Assembly (NCBI RefSeq): GCF_902167145.1 | Contig: NC_050098.1 | Span: forward strand, 83,306,207 to 83,370,206 | Reading direction: 5' to 3' | DNA: 64,000 nucleotides | From: Zea mays | Lineage: Eukaryota; Streptophyta; Magnoliopsida; Poales; Poaceae | Shown: positions 45,027 through 54,504 of the stretch, in pieces | Numbering within the stretch: the first letter of the stretch is position 1 | Layout of the letters: the number at the start of each line of letters is the position of its first letter | Program-made: the position numbers and the translations under genes | Notes under the pieces: model-generated | What the model was told of the DNA's origin: nothing | The model's input: only the letters and a program-made list of their open reading frames with translations | Database searches by the model: none

Positions 45027-45669
45027 CTAATGAATGCAACGAGTAAGATACATGCATGATATGATATGTGCTTTAGCAATTAAACTTTGATGGTGAATGA
45101 TCCACTTAAATTAGATAGAGTAAAATCTTGTTACACAAGATTTTTGGTGGTATTCTTAGTAATTTAGATCACACTCAGTTAAATTAAGTGGTAAGTCCAT
45201 TTTGGTGTTCCACTAAATTAAGTCGGGGATGGTCGGAGTCGGTCGGTCCACGTGCGCAGGCGATGGAGCTCGTCGGCGGCGAGGAGTCCGGCCTATCTAG
45301 GGCACAATTGACCAATAAAACGGGTCAGAGAGCTTCACCAGGGATCAAGGAAGGTGTGTGCGCGAGGAATTGAAGAACGGTTCACCGGATTGCTCGGTCT
45401 ACGCGCGCTTGCGGGCGACCGAAGTCCGGTGAGGGCAATCTTGGCCTTCTGGTGAAGGTTTGCCGGGTCCTAGGGCTGGAAAAGCTTCACAAGCTACTGG
45501 TGAAGCTAACCGAGCGGCTGGCGCAGCTAGGAAGTGACTGGAGTGGGCTGGCCACGGTGGCCGAGGCTCTGGCGGCTCTGGCGGGCGGAAAAAGAGCTCG
45601 CCGGAGCTAAGGAGGGGCGTCTGGCCGGCGAAGGTGAGCACGGGGTGAGGTGAGGCGCGCCCGGGGAGG

Positions 45670-45676
45670 CTTTATA
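45670..45676 (-). promoter_or_regulatory. GyA 5' LTR TATA box
   Basis: In sense CCTATAAAGCCTCCC, the likely promoter of the element RNA. Confidence 0.78.
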
Positions 45677-46546
45677 GGCGCGGGCGGGCACGGCCGAGGG
45701 CGAGGTTGCGAGGCGGACTTGACTAAATGCTAAGGTGAGCGCGCGCGGGGGTTGGGCGAACGCCGGCGTGCCGACCAGGGTCGAACACGTGTGCCCGTTC
45801 GTTCTGCCCAAGTTCTGGCGCGTGTAGTCATTCATCCGAGCCTGCTCTCGCCTTGGTCAGTGCACAAAACCTCTTCTCCTCCCTACAAGATACCGATCTT
45901 GTGTGGGGGTCATAGGATTTTGCCTACTGGTTTCAGAGGTTTGGAGCCCGGAAATCCGGTCTGTCTCTCTGCTTAAACCTGAGGCAAATCTAGGGTTTTG
46001 TCGTGTCTAGGGCTTGCGTCCCAATGCCATCTTCTGGCATGTGACAGAGGGGTTAGTTAGACACGTTTTTGTCAATGGGGTCATTAGGATTCGAGCTAGG
46101 GATCAAGGTGAACACGCTTGGTCTTTGGCTCAAGGTCGGAAATTCTGAATTCTGAATTTCAGAATTCCCTATTGAGTCCCCACTTGAGAAGCTTGCTTGG
46201 GGTTTTGTTTAAATTATTTTGGCCAAGCTTCCTTAATCTTTATTGTTGCTTATTAAATATACTTCAATGTTTATATTTGGCCTAAGCCATTATTCTATAT
46301 TTTTCATACTCTTTTGCTTTTTCTCTTCAATTTTGCTTATAGAGCTCAATTAGGGTTGTTATTAGGGTTTCAACATTTTGCCTTTGGAAAAACTCATTTG
46401 TTTTGAACATGATGCTTTTAAGTATAAACTTAGTGGATCCTTTATTCTTAAGTCAATTTGATGCTCATGCTCAATTTGGTTCACATAAAATGATGGTTCT
46501 TGGGTTAGCACTTGAGAAAAACCCTAGGTGACACTGGGGTGTCACA

Positions 46547-46551
46547 GTGTA
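46547..46551. repeat. GyA target site duplication, right
   Basis: GTGTA, matching 20158-20162. Confidence 0.92.
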
Positions 46552-47561
46552 GGCCCCAAGTAACTCGTCGCTAGTCGCCTCAACACAGTTCAGCCAGTCA
46601 TCATTTGGCTCATCAAACTGATCTCTGTATCTGAATGTATATTTCAAATAAACCAAGCCGCCTTGACTGGACCCGACAGCAGTCTCCTTCGGCATTTCCC
46701 AGTCATTCACAAGAGGCCACACTCTATAGGCTATGTGCTCCTGGACTAGGTCTCTCGTGCCAATAAAGGTGCATACATTGTTGAAAGCCTTCTGGCATGC
46801 TTCGATATCGTTTCCAAGAGCAGTATCCGGCCTTCTGATGCTGAAGCGAGACCAAATAGGGCGTTGGATAATCCCCTTTATATCTTCCCTTTCAACTAAT
46901 TTATTCTTTACATAAAACCATTCTTCCATCCTGGCCCCTAGCCACCTCTTTTGAAACATTGGAACTGGATAACTTACATCAGAACGAGGCACGAAGCCAT
47001 AACAACCAAAATTATTGTGATACTGCTCCTTGCTAGTAGCCTTCGTCTCATACAGCAACTCGTGCATGTTGAAGAAGCATTTTGCACTCGGCTCTAGTCC
47101 TTGGCTCCTCACGGCTCAAATAAAAATCCCCATCCTGATTATGGCTTTGGGGGTAATCTGATGAAGAAAAATCTCAAAGGTCTTTAGCACTTCAACTAGA
47201 AATCTACTTAACGAAAACCGAAGACCTGCCTTCATGAAGCTCCCACTTCATCTACTTCGGGCACAGGGGCGGCGCTGTCCCCTCCAGCTCTCACAATGGA
47301 AATATCACAAAAATACCTCCATTTCATAGCATCAATCTAACTCTACTTGATGGATGACTTTCCGAAGATAGTGTGACTCGGCCGCCATGGCCGATCTTCG
47401 GCATCTTCGTTCCCACTTTCCACATCAAAGCTTTCGCTATCACCAGAATCTTCAGATAACCCAACTAACATTTCATTAGTAATCTTCTATGTGTTTGTCT
47501 TTTCCATAGCCTCGTAAAACCCAACTAGAGCAGGATCAACAACCTTCTTCTCTTCAGCCAT
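46552..47561 (-). pseudogene. TatC antisense gene, 5' part (Transposase_28-type domain)
   Basis: Starts at ATG 47561 (MAEEKKVVDPALVGFYEAM) close to the 3' LTR and runs away from it. An acidic region is followed by several stops and a frame change around 47200-47300. The family's conserved region comes next: LRFSLSRFLVEVLKTFEIFL, ITPKAIIRMGIFIWAVRSQG, FFNMHELLYETKA, FGCYGFVPR and EEWFYVKN. Pfam calls this 'putative gypsy type transposon' (Transposase_28) despite the lack of any shown transposase activity. The frame reaches LLGAYT at the GyA target site and resumes at 20157. Part of the ORF as read here (46471-46546) is GyA LTR. Confidence 0.78.
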
Positions 47562-47847
47562 CTAGTAGGCACTTGTTCAAATGCCAGAGCTCACAAATCA
47601 ATCAAAACCTAATAGAGCAGGAAAATCCAAGCTTGAGCAAATAGCGCAAGCGATTGTGATGGCACATCAAATGCTACCAATGCGGGTTCCTATTTATATG
47701 CCTAGAGCATTGCAACTTGGTGGGATCTATATGTTATTGACTTTCGCTATTCTAGCGAAGGGAAGGTGTTTTTTTGGACCTTCGGCTAAAGGCTTTCGTT
47801 CACGTTGCAGTCTGAATTTGTTAAATACAAAAACAAATTAATACTGT

Positions 47848-47857
47848 GAGGGGCCAC
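47848..47857 (+). other. TatC polypurine tract
   Basis: GAGGGGCCAC directly before TGTTGGGGG of the 3' LTR. Confidence 0.7.
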
Positions 47858-48480
47858 TGTTGGGGGCCTTTCTCTTTCGAATGTCCTCAAAAACTTAACT
47901 AACATGTTTTTCAGTATAACATAGACTGTTACAGAAAACTTCGCCTTTGAGATGAAGGTGTGCGTGATATGAAGGCGCGGTCTAAAGGAAGGACAAACGC
48001 GCTCCGAAGATGCGGCTGAAGGAGCTTCTGCTTAGCATGATGACAATGGTGAAGAATGGAACCGACCTAAAGGAGAATGGACTGCTTAGTCCTCGACAGC
48101 TTGCCTTATGGTTAATAGAAAATGTTAGGGACATGAATGTAATTTTGCCTGGGCTGCATCCTGTGGCTTTAAATAGATGAACAGTAACACCATACTGGAC
48201 ACGCTGCGTTGTAATCGCTCCCGCGTCTCTCACACTCTTGCCTTCCGTCAAGCCGAAGGTATCAATGAAATATAAATATGATCAGCATTTATTCATGTTC
48301 ATAAAAGGAGATAAGAATGTAAATAATCTATTTCTATATCGCCATTATTTATATATCTTCACTGTTTACATTCTTTTGTGTTTCATGCGTCCTCATTTAT
48401 ACCTGTTTATTGAGATGATGAAGGTATGTCCTTCATAACCTTCGTCTGAGGGCCATTATATTCGAAGGGATATAATGCTC
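47858..48480 (+). repeat. TatC 3' LTR, truncated
   Basis: Matches the 5' LTR from its first base to ATAATGCTC (15598 in the 5' copy). The last 79 bp and any target duplication are gone, replaced by a CACTA end. Small ORFs inside (47982-48438) are also present in the 5' LTR and look non-coding. Confidence 0.88.
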
Positions 48481-48606
48481 CAAGGAAGATAAGTTTACTT
48501 CCTAGAGCTACCAGTTGCCTCTCGGAAGTTATTTATTTCCTACGGTTTGTTATAAAAGCTGTAGGAAGTTAAAAAACTGTACGAAGTGTATGATTTTGGT
48601 GTAGTG
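48481..48606 (+). mobile_element. CACTA transposon terminal fragment
   Basis: The right end reads TTTTGGTGTAGTG, which reversed is CACTACACCAAAA, the standard CACTA inverted terminus. Short repeats built on CTTCCTA / TAGGAAG / CTACGG lie inside, as in CACTA subterminal regions. Only about 126 bp are present and they abut the broken TatC 3' LTR. The other terminus and any transposase are absent. Confidence 0.65.
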
Positions 48607-49145
48607 ATTATAGTGGTTTTCTAATCCATAATGTTGCTATATAACCCTTGACTTCTTATACTTTTGTTTTCTTGCCATTGTATTGCCATCCTTGCGCAAT
48701 ATCTACTTTGATATACTGAATTCTTTGTCTCCCTACTCCTACTTGATAATGCCTCTCTACTTTTCTCCTTGATAATGCTTTTCCTTAACTCACTTCATAT
48801 CCTTGGTTGTATCATTTATCCTCACTTTAAAAGTTCATGGTTATCTTATTTCACTCTAGGCACCCAACTCCTTGATATTATAAAATCTTCTTATTTCAAC
48901 CCTTGTCTCACCTTTTGTTTTGGTTGAATGAGTGGAATTGGATTGTGTTGTGCTAGTATGTTTGAATTCATTATCCCTTGTGTTCATGATTGATTTGCTT
49001 CTTTGAAATGATTCTTGGTGTATTGTGTGACTTTTGTCCACAATGACATCAGTTAGCTAGGTAAAACCTTAGATAGATGGGTTTTCTCTACTCTCTATAA
49101 TCTGTCTTTACTCAACCCTTTCGTCCCTTACATTCTTCCATACCC
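48607..49145 (+). other. GyE internal leader, no gene
   Basis: AT- and pyrimidine-rich DNA with no convincing ORF. It ends in a long pyrimidine tract and CCATGCAG immediately before the first ORF, resembling an intron 3' end. Confidence 0.5.
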
Positions 49146-49754
49146 ATGCAGATGTCAGACCTTGGAATGTCAACTATAAGTGATTTCACTAAATGCAAAG
49201 AATGTGGTGTGTTAACAAGTCAAAACAACACTATAAATAAGATAGCTGATGAATAGACACTCAAGACACAAAAGGGTGCACAACCAAACCAACAGACAAG
49301 TGACCCTAGAACATGTTGTTGTTGTGAGTACTATGGAATTCCTTGTCGCCAAATCAATGCAAATGAAAGTGAAACTACAAAACAAAAGAACCAGATTTTA
49401 TTTTCTGGCATAAAAAGACAGATGTCTCGTCAAGAACAACTAATAGTAGATTCTCTCATACCTAATGCACTGTCAGTTGATGAATTGCAAAGTTTTCCGA
49501 AAAGGAAACATCACAAGGATGCCCAGCCCCAAGAAGAAACACATGAGTGTTTCATTGATGGATGGACTATTACTTGCACACAGTTTAAGCCCCGTGGTCG
49601 CATCAGGTCCAAGAAACAAAAAGGGAAACATGGAAAAAGTCAAGAAATAACTTCAAGAAAAGCTTGCTATCAATGTGGACGTGAAGGTCATTACTTTTGT
49701 AACTGTCCCGAGAAGAGTTCACTACAGATCACCTCTGAGATAAAGCTATCTTAG
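49146..49754 (+). pseudogene. GyE ORF1, CCHC zinc-knuckle protein
   Basis: About 202 codons with one TAG at 49254, probably a former CAG. Starts MQMSDLGMSTISDF and includes cysteine-rich CKECGV and CCCCEYYGIPCRQ segments. A basic stretch (RSKKQKGKHGKS) precedes a normal knuckle CYQCGREGHYFCNCPEK. Such knuckles bind nucleic acid in Gag. No Gag core is visible before it, so this is either a Gag remnant or a separate binding protein. Confidence 0.7.
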
Positions 49755-49763
49755 TCTTCAGAC

Positions 49764-50438
49764 ATGGAATATGAACGAAAATGCACAGAAATTTCTACCA
49801 ACAATGTAAAGACAACTCCACCATGTAACTTATCAAGCCGTGCTTGCTTTGGCTGTGGTGATACCGGCCATCTTGTTAATAGTTGTCCTAAGAAGGATGT
49901 GGAGATCAATAAGGTCCAAAAGAAAAGACAACACCCTCAAACTCATGCATCAACAAAGAATAAACAACGGAAAAAGTCCATAGGAAGGATAAGTTATGCA
50001 GTGACAGGAACCATTCCTTATGAAAGTGCAGTAATTTTTGGAACACTAGTCATTCACACAACTACCGCCACCGTGTTGTATGATCCTCGTACAACACATT
50101 CTTTTATCAGTGCACAGTTTGCAACAAAGTATGGTATCTTTAAGTGTCCCTTGAGATTAAGGATGACCATCAGTGCACCCGAAAGAAAAATGTTAGTAAA
50201 CTACATATGTCCAAATGTAAATGTTAAAATCAATGGGATAGATTTTCAAGCTGATCTTATAGTGATAGAATCAATGAGAAAGGATGTGGTTCTTGGAAAG
50301 AATTGGTTACAAAGAACTAAGGCAGTAATCCAACATACTAAGAGAACCATGTGTTTGGAAAGCCCATCACGAGAAAGAATAGTAGTTGAAGACAATCGAC
50401 CTCCAGCTTTGATTGCTGCATCTGTCAAGGAAGAATAA
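49764..50438 (+). CDS. GyE ORF2, zinc knuckle plus inactive retropepsin-like domain
   Basis: 224 codons, open. A knuckle CFGCGDTGHLVNSCPKK is followed by a Lys/Gln-rich linker and a retropepsin fold that aligns with the GyB protease: GTLVIHTTTATVLYD, HSFISAQFATKYGI, CPNVNVKINGIDF, VVLGKNWL. The active site, D-S-G in GyB, reads D-P-R here (50082-50090), so proteolysis is unlikely. The fold is otherwise kept without a stop. It may be decay, or a protein kept for binding only. Confidence 0.78.
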   Translation: MEYERKCTEISTNNVKTTPPCNLSSRACFGCGDTGHLVNSCPKKDVEINKVQKKRQHPQTHASTKNKQRKKSIGRISYAVTGTIPYESAVIFGTLVIHTTTATVLYDPRTTHSFISAQFATKYGIFKCPLRLRMTISAPERKMLVNYICPNVNVKINGIDFQADLIVIESMRKDVVLGKNWLQRTKAVIQHTKRTMCLESPSRERIVVEDNRPPALIAASVKEE

Positions 50439-50957
50439 TACATCATTTAGCTAGAAGAAGGAGTATGTCTCACGAAGAAAAAAATGTCAAGGTGTTGCCC
50501 CTTTCAAGATTTGTACTTGTGCTAAGTGATATCTGAATAAATTTGGAGAATCTTTCGCACCTATTGTGTTTTGCCTCTTTATAAAGAGAATAAAGTGTGG
50601 TATCATATGCTTTATGCAAACAATATGATGTTCTATTCTAGTTGCCCTAAAGTCCCGCTCAAGTCTTTCTCTCAACGCTCAAGTCTTTCTCTCAATTTGT
50701 GCTCAAAGAAATACTATTGGATCAGAAAATTATTTGGATATCATGCTCTGAAATCTATAAGGTTCAAAAGATCTTTGTTAAGGAATATAACACTTGTAAG
50801 CACTCAAAGTATGATGAAGCTAGTAGAAATATGAAACCATCCTTGTTCCTTAACTAATCTTATATTGGAAATCAACACGTTGTGTTAGCTCTTTATCTTA
50901 ATGTCATGCAAGCCTCTTATGCAGTCTATCTCACTAACTTTTTTACCCTCTGACTAG
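50439..50957 (+). other. GyE spacer between ORF2 and ORF3
   Basis: No supported gene; the short ORFs at 50487-50834 have no recognisable product. The stretch ends in a pyrimidine tract and TGACTAG directly before the ATG of ORF3, again like an intron acceptor. Confidence 0.45.
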
Positions 50958-51482
50958 ATGATGAACCCCAATGGAAATGAAGTAAATGGTGCCAACGACA
51001 ATATTCCTACCTTAACAACTATGAACGAGAAAAATGAGTCACAGAGATATTCGATGAATGGAATGAAGAACAACAAAAGGAATAGAAAAATGTTTGGATA
51101 CATGATTAGTCCACCTCAACCACAAGCAAAAGCCACGAAACATATGGATACCCAAACAGAAGAATCAAGTCAGGCTCAGCTATATGAGATATAGACACCC
51201 AATCAACCCCCACCCCCTGTTGGTCAAGCAAAGTTGACTCGCAAAGAACTCAAAGCAAGAGGTGCTTGCTACTACTGCAAAAATGAAGGACATATTATTC
51301 GCGAATGCCCCAAGAAGCGTCTAGACCGACTAGAGAAGAAAGCTGCCAAGCATGACCTAAGCAATAATTCAGAAGACCAACCATTTTATAAGTACGATGA
51401 TGAAGGTCGCTTGATTAGTATACATTGCAGAGCAAAGAAGAAAGGAAGTTCCTTAATATTAGAAGAGTTCAATGAGAAGTAA
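50958..51482 (+). pseudogene. GyE ORF3, CCHC zinc-knuckle protein
   Basis: 175 codons with a TAG at 51192, likely from CAG. The N-terminus is Asn-rich (MMNPNGNEVNGANDNIP), then Pro/Gln-rich. A knuckle CYYCKNEGHIIRECPKK and a charged tail (RLDRLEKKAAKHDLSNN, HCRAKKKGS) follow. It lies 89 bp before the LTR, where autonomous relatives would have the chromodomain end. Confidence 0.7.
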
Positions 51483-51551
51483 GAACCTACAAATAACCAT
51501 GTATCTCCTTTGCTTTCGTGCTAGCCTTCCTTAATCTCGAGGACGAGATTC

Positions 51552-51571
51552 TTTTTAAGAGGGGTAGATTT
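51552..51571 (+). other. GyE polypurine tract
   Basis: TTTTTAAGAGGGGTAGATT before the LTR, almost identical to GyB; a CTCGAGGACGAGATTC block just upstream is also shared. Confidence 0.85.
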
Positions 51572-52410
51572 ATAACACTATAAAAATCATTAAATAAAAA
51601 TAATACATTTAGTTATTAATGATATTTATGGTAATTAATTTTCTTTTAAGTGTTTGTTATTTATTTGCCTTTGAAATGATTTTTGATTTCTCATAATTGA
51701 TTTTGGATATCGAATAGCATTTCTTGTTAAGTAAAAATCCAAATAAATAATATAATATGTACTAGTCCAAAAATAACTATTTTATTTATAAATAGTTTTG
51801 GTTTAATTGTTATGAATTTTATGGTTATTTAACATTATATTTTGAAATTAGAATAGAAATAGAAAAAAGAAAAAACAAAACCTAACCTAACCGCATTCGG
51901 TCCATTAGGCCCATCATCCCAGCCGCACTCCCTCCCTCCCTGGCAGCCGCTGCCACCTTCTCTCCCTTGCCTCCCCTGCTCCTCTCCCTCAGCCGCCACC
52001 CACTCTCTCTCCTCCTCCATTGCTTCTCTTCCACGCGCAGCGCCAGGAACAGCAGAGCCGCCCCTGCCACGTCGCCGACCCCGGTAGAGCAGCGACGCCC
52101 AGGTGCCACCCGCACCGACCCGACTGACGCGCTCAAGCTCCGCGTGCCAAGACAGCCACCCAACGCGCCACATGCTCCGAGCACCGAGCCCCTGCGCCAA
52201 GCACCCGAAGCCGACGCCAAGCCAGGAACCCGCGCGACAATCCATTTCTCCTTCGTTAATGGAGCTTCAATGCGCCCGTTCGTTTCTCTCCTCTCCCCCT
52301 TAATCTGTAAGTTTCTCCTCCCCATTAACCCGTCTATTTTCTCCACCATTAATGGTCGTCGGTCGCCATTTCTCTTCCCCTCAGTGCCCTCTCACTTCCC
52401 CATCTTCGAC

Positions 52411-52418
52411 TATATATA
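52411..52418 (+). promoter_or_regulatory. GyE LTR TATA box
   Basis: TATATATA in CGACTATATATACGCCGG at the U3/leader border. Confidence 0.75.
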
Positions 52419-53688
52419 CGCCGGTCCCGAGCCCCTTCTTTCTTCCGTGCTTGTGTGACTCTGTGCTCTGTCGCCCATAGGCCATAGCCGTAGCACCTTG
52501 TGGTGTCGCACATTACTGTTAGTCGTCACTCTACGTCGTTAGAGCTTGTACCTCGTCGGAGTTCCGTCCACGCAGCACGACGATCGCGCTCGTTCCCTGC
52601 CCGCCGAACCACTCCCCCTCATCGACGTTCATCCCTGCGCATGAACGAGAAAACAAGGTTGAAGACAACCCGTTAATTTAATTTCTAAATCATGTTTTGA
52701 AATAACTTATGGATCTTGTGAATTATTGTTGTAATATCGATGCAATTTGGTGATTCACGTGTATAATTTTAGAGATTCGATGTATACGTGTAACCAAAAT
52801 CGAACCCCGCGACAAAGCTTTTATAATTTTAAAAATAAGTACGGTCACTATTCACTACCTCAGTGATTTTCATACTAGAAATGTTTATAATTGATTTCGC
52901 TTTAGTGTGTAGAGCGATAATTGGTTAGTATTGATAAGTATAATTTTATTGATATAAGAAAAATAGAAGGACTACTAGGCCACATATTTCCGATCAAATA
53001 AAAATATATATTTTACTATTCATGATAAATGTATTCATAAGTATGACACTTAATTACTTAGAATTAGTAAGATATTTATTTATGTCATAATAACCATGAA
53101 TATGTTATTAAAAGTCTCATTTAGTAATTTACAATTAATTCTTAGAATATTAATGTTATAAGAATTAAGTAAACAATTTTAGCCACACGTATAATTTCTA
53201 TTTAGAAAAGAAAGGAGAAAACAGAAATAGAGTTTTCTAAAGATACTAAAATAATAGAATTGGGTTCATATCTTTAAAATGATGACCTATCGGTTTCAAT
53301 GTAGTTTTCTCAACAAATATAGATTTAGTGTTTTCCTAATAGAATGATAATCATTTATTATCCCTTCACATAAAACCCATTTAGTCTCATATTTAAGTAT
53401 CCATAATTATATGTTTTTTCAATAGTAATATGTCATATAACTTTTCTAATAATGATATAATGACTTAATTAAGTACTCACACCATCATAACTAAAACGAT
53501 AGTTAATAATATACCAATGAATATAGTATTCATTTCAAATGATTTAGGTCATATATTCCTTAATTGAAACTAAATATAATCAATAGATTATTTATATTTT
53601 CTCACAATTTAATAATTAGACTTACATTTCAATTTATCCATAACTAGTAATGTAAGCGTGATTAATCTGTTCATCACATTGAATCCAT

Positions 53689-53719
53689 ATTATATATATA
53701 TATTTATATATATATATAT
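53689..53719. repeat. AT microsatellite
   Basis: TA dinucleotide run with one interruption, inside the GyE LTR intron-like region. Confidence 0.85.
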
Positions 53720-54444
53720 CATTTAGTGGTCCCTAAAGGATAAAATAAAGAAAATTAGTGTTCATGTCCTTTTTATAATTAAAATGTTAGTTTACATATT
53801 TGTTTTGTATATAGCTTTCTTAACAAAGAATATAGGACATGTACTTTCTAATAAAAATAAAATATAGTTGTTTGTTCATTGTCTCTTACATAAAAGTTCA
53901 TTTAAGGCATATATCATAACTTTCCATAAATAGATGTTTAATAATAATGATCTTTCCACATAAAACCTATTTAGACTTATATCTTAATTTGTCATAAGTG
54001 ATTGGTTAACAATAATTATAATATGTTCCATGATGCTTCTAAAATTAATAATGTATTTCATAGCACATTAACCTTATATATAACATATATCTTCCCTAAA
54101 AGGTTAAAAAGGTTTAATATTGTTATAACATGTTTTATCATCTTATAAACCCTTTATCTTAGACGTATCGCATATGACGTTTTATAAAAGATTAAATTGA
54201 TGAACCTAATATTTGTATGTTTTAATTAAGATATTTTTAAGCTCATGTCTTGTTTTATAAAGTATAGATCACACAGTTTTGAAAAGAATACCCTCTTAAT
54301 ATAGCCATTACTTGCGATGTTTTTGAAAAAGGAATGCTCTTTTCGTTAAGTTGTCTTTTAGCTTTACGTATGGTGAATGTTGTATGTTATTGAGTGGTGT
54401 TTGTTCTTCTTGTTTGTTTGTCTGATATTCAGTGGTTTATCTAG

Positions 54445-54504
54445 TAGTTAAGAATCAAGATCTATTCCTATCCGTGGAAGAACCTCATGTTTTCAATAAG
54501 CAAG
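54445..54504 (+). other. Candidate coding exon in GyE LTR, degraded
   Basis: Follows TTTATCTAG and ends GCAAG|GCAAGT, the same GC-type donor as GyB. Its last 30 or so bases align codon by codon with GyB (E-E-P ... Q-G-K). The expected downstream exon at about 55519 soon meets a TGA, so this copy seems broken. Confidence 0.35.

Larger units (their letters stand above)
20163..46546 (-). mobile_element. GyA: Ty3/gypsy chromovirus, defective, split by GyB
   Basis: Own DNA is 20163-24132 plus 36694-46546, about 13.8 kb. It is a minus-strand element inside the TatC antisense gene, with target duplication GTGTA. Order in sense: 5' LTR (right), primer site, an extra ORF, gag-pol in one frame, PPT, 3' LTR (left, interrupted by GyB). 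Same family type as Gy1. Gag-pol carries at least eight stops and one frameshift. The 5' LTR has lost about 1.56 kb relative to the 3' LTR. Confidence 0.95.
43497..46546 (-). repeat. GyA 5' LTR, with internal deletion
   Basis: 3050 bp. Aligns with the 3' LTR at both ends, but the segment matching 21877-23432 is replaced by 12 bases at 45211-45222. The last base in sense is T instead of A (AGTGGCGG on the plus strand). It retains the TATA box (45670) and both candidate coding exons. The donor-like GTAAGC of the 3' copy is within the deletion. Confidence 0.93.
14976..48480 (+). mobile_element. TatC: non-autonomous Tat-lineage gypsy element, split by GyA
   Basis: Own DNA is 14976-20162 plus 46552-48480, about 7.1 kb. 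It has a 702-bp 5' LTR, a Lys tRNA type primer site, a degenerate gag gene on the plus strand and a long multi-exon gene on the minus strand. A PPT and a 3' LTR lacking its last 79 bp complete it. There is no protease, RT or integrase, so it depended on a partner. This gag-plus-antisense-gene layout is known from Tat-lineage elements of grasses. The pair of LTRs differs by roughly 9% where I compared them. The left end reads TATTGGGGG instead of TGTTGGGGG. Confidence 0.85.

Noticed and set aside
45205..45230. The GyA 5' LTR deletion as precise intron loss by reverse transcription of spliced RNA
   Set aside because: The break points (21876/23433 in the 3' LTR) do not coincide with the donor (23354) or acceptor (21693), and filler bases are present.
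51967..52458. 163-codon plus-strand ORF and overlapping minus-strand ORFs in the GyE LTR
   Set aside because: Overlap on both strands in GC-rich leader, no motif, and no counterpart in the GyB LTR.
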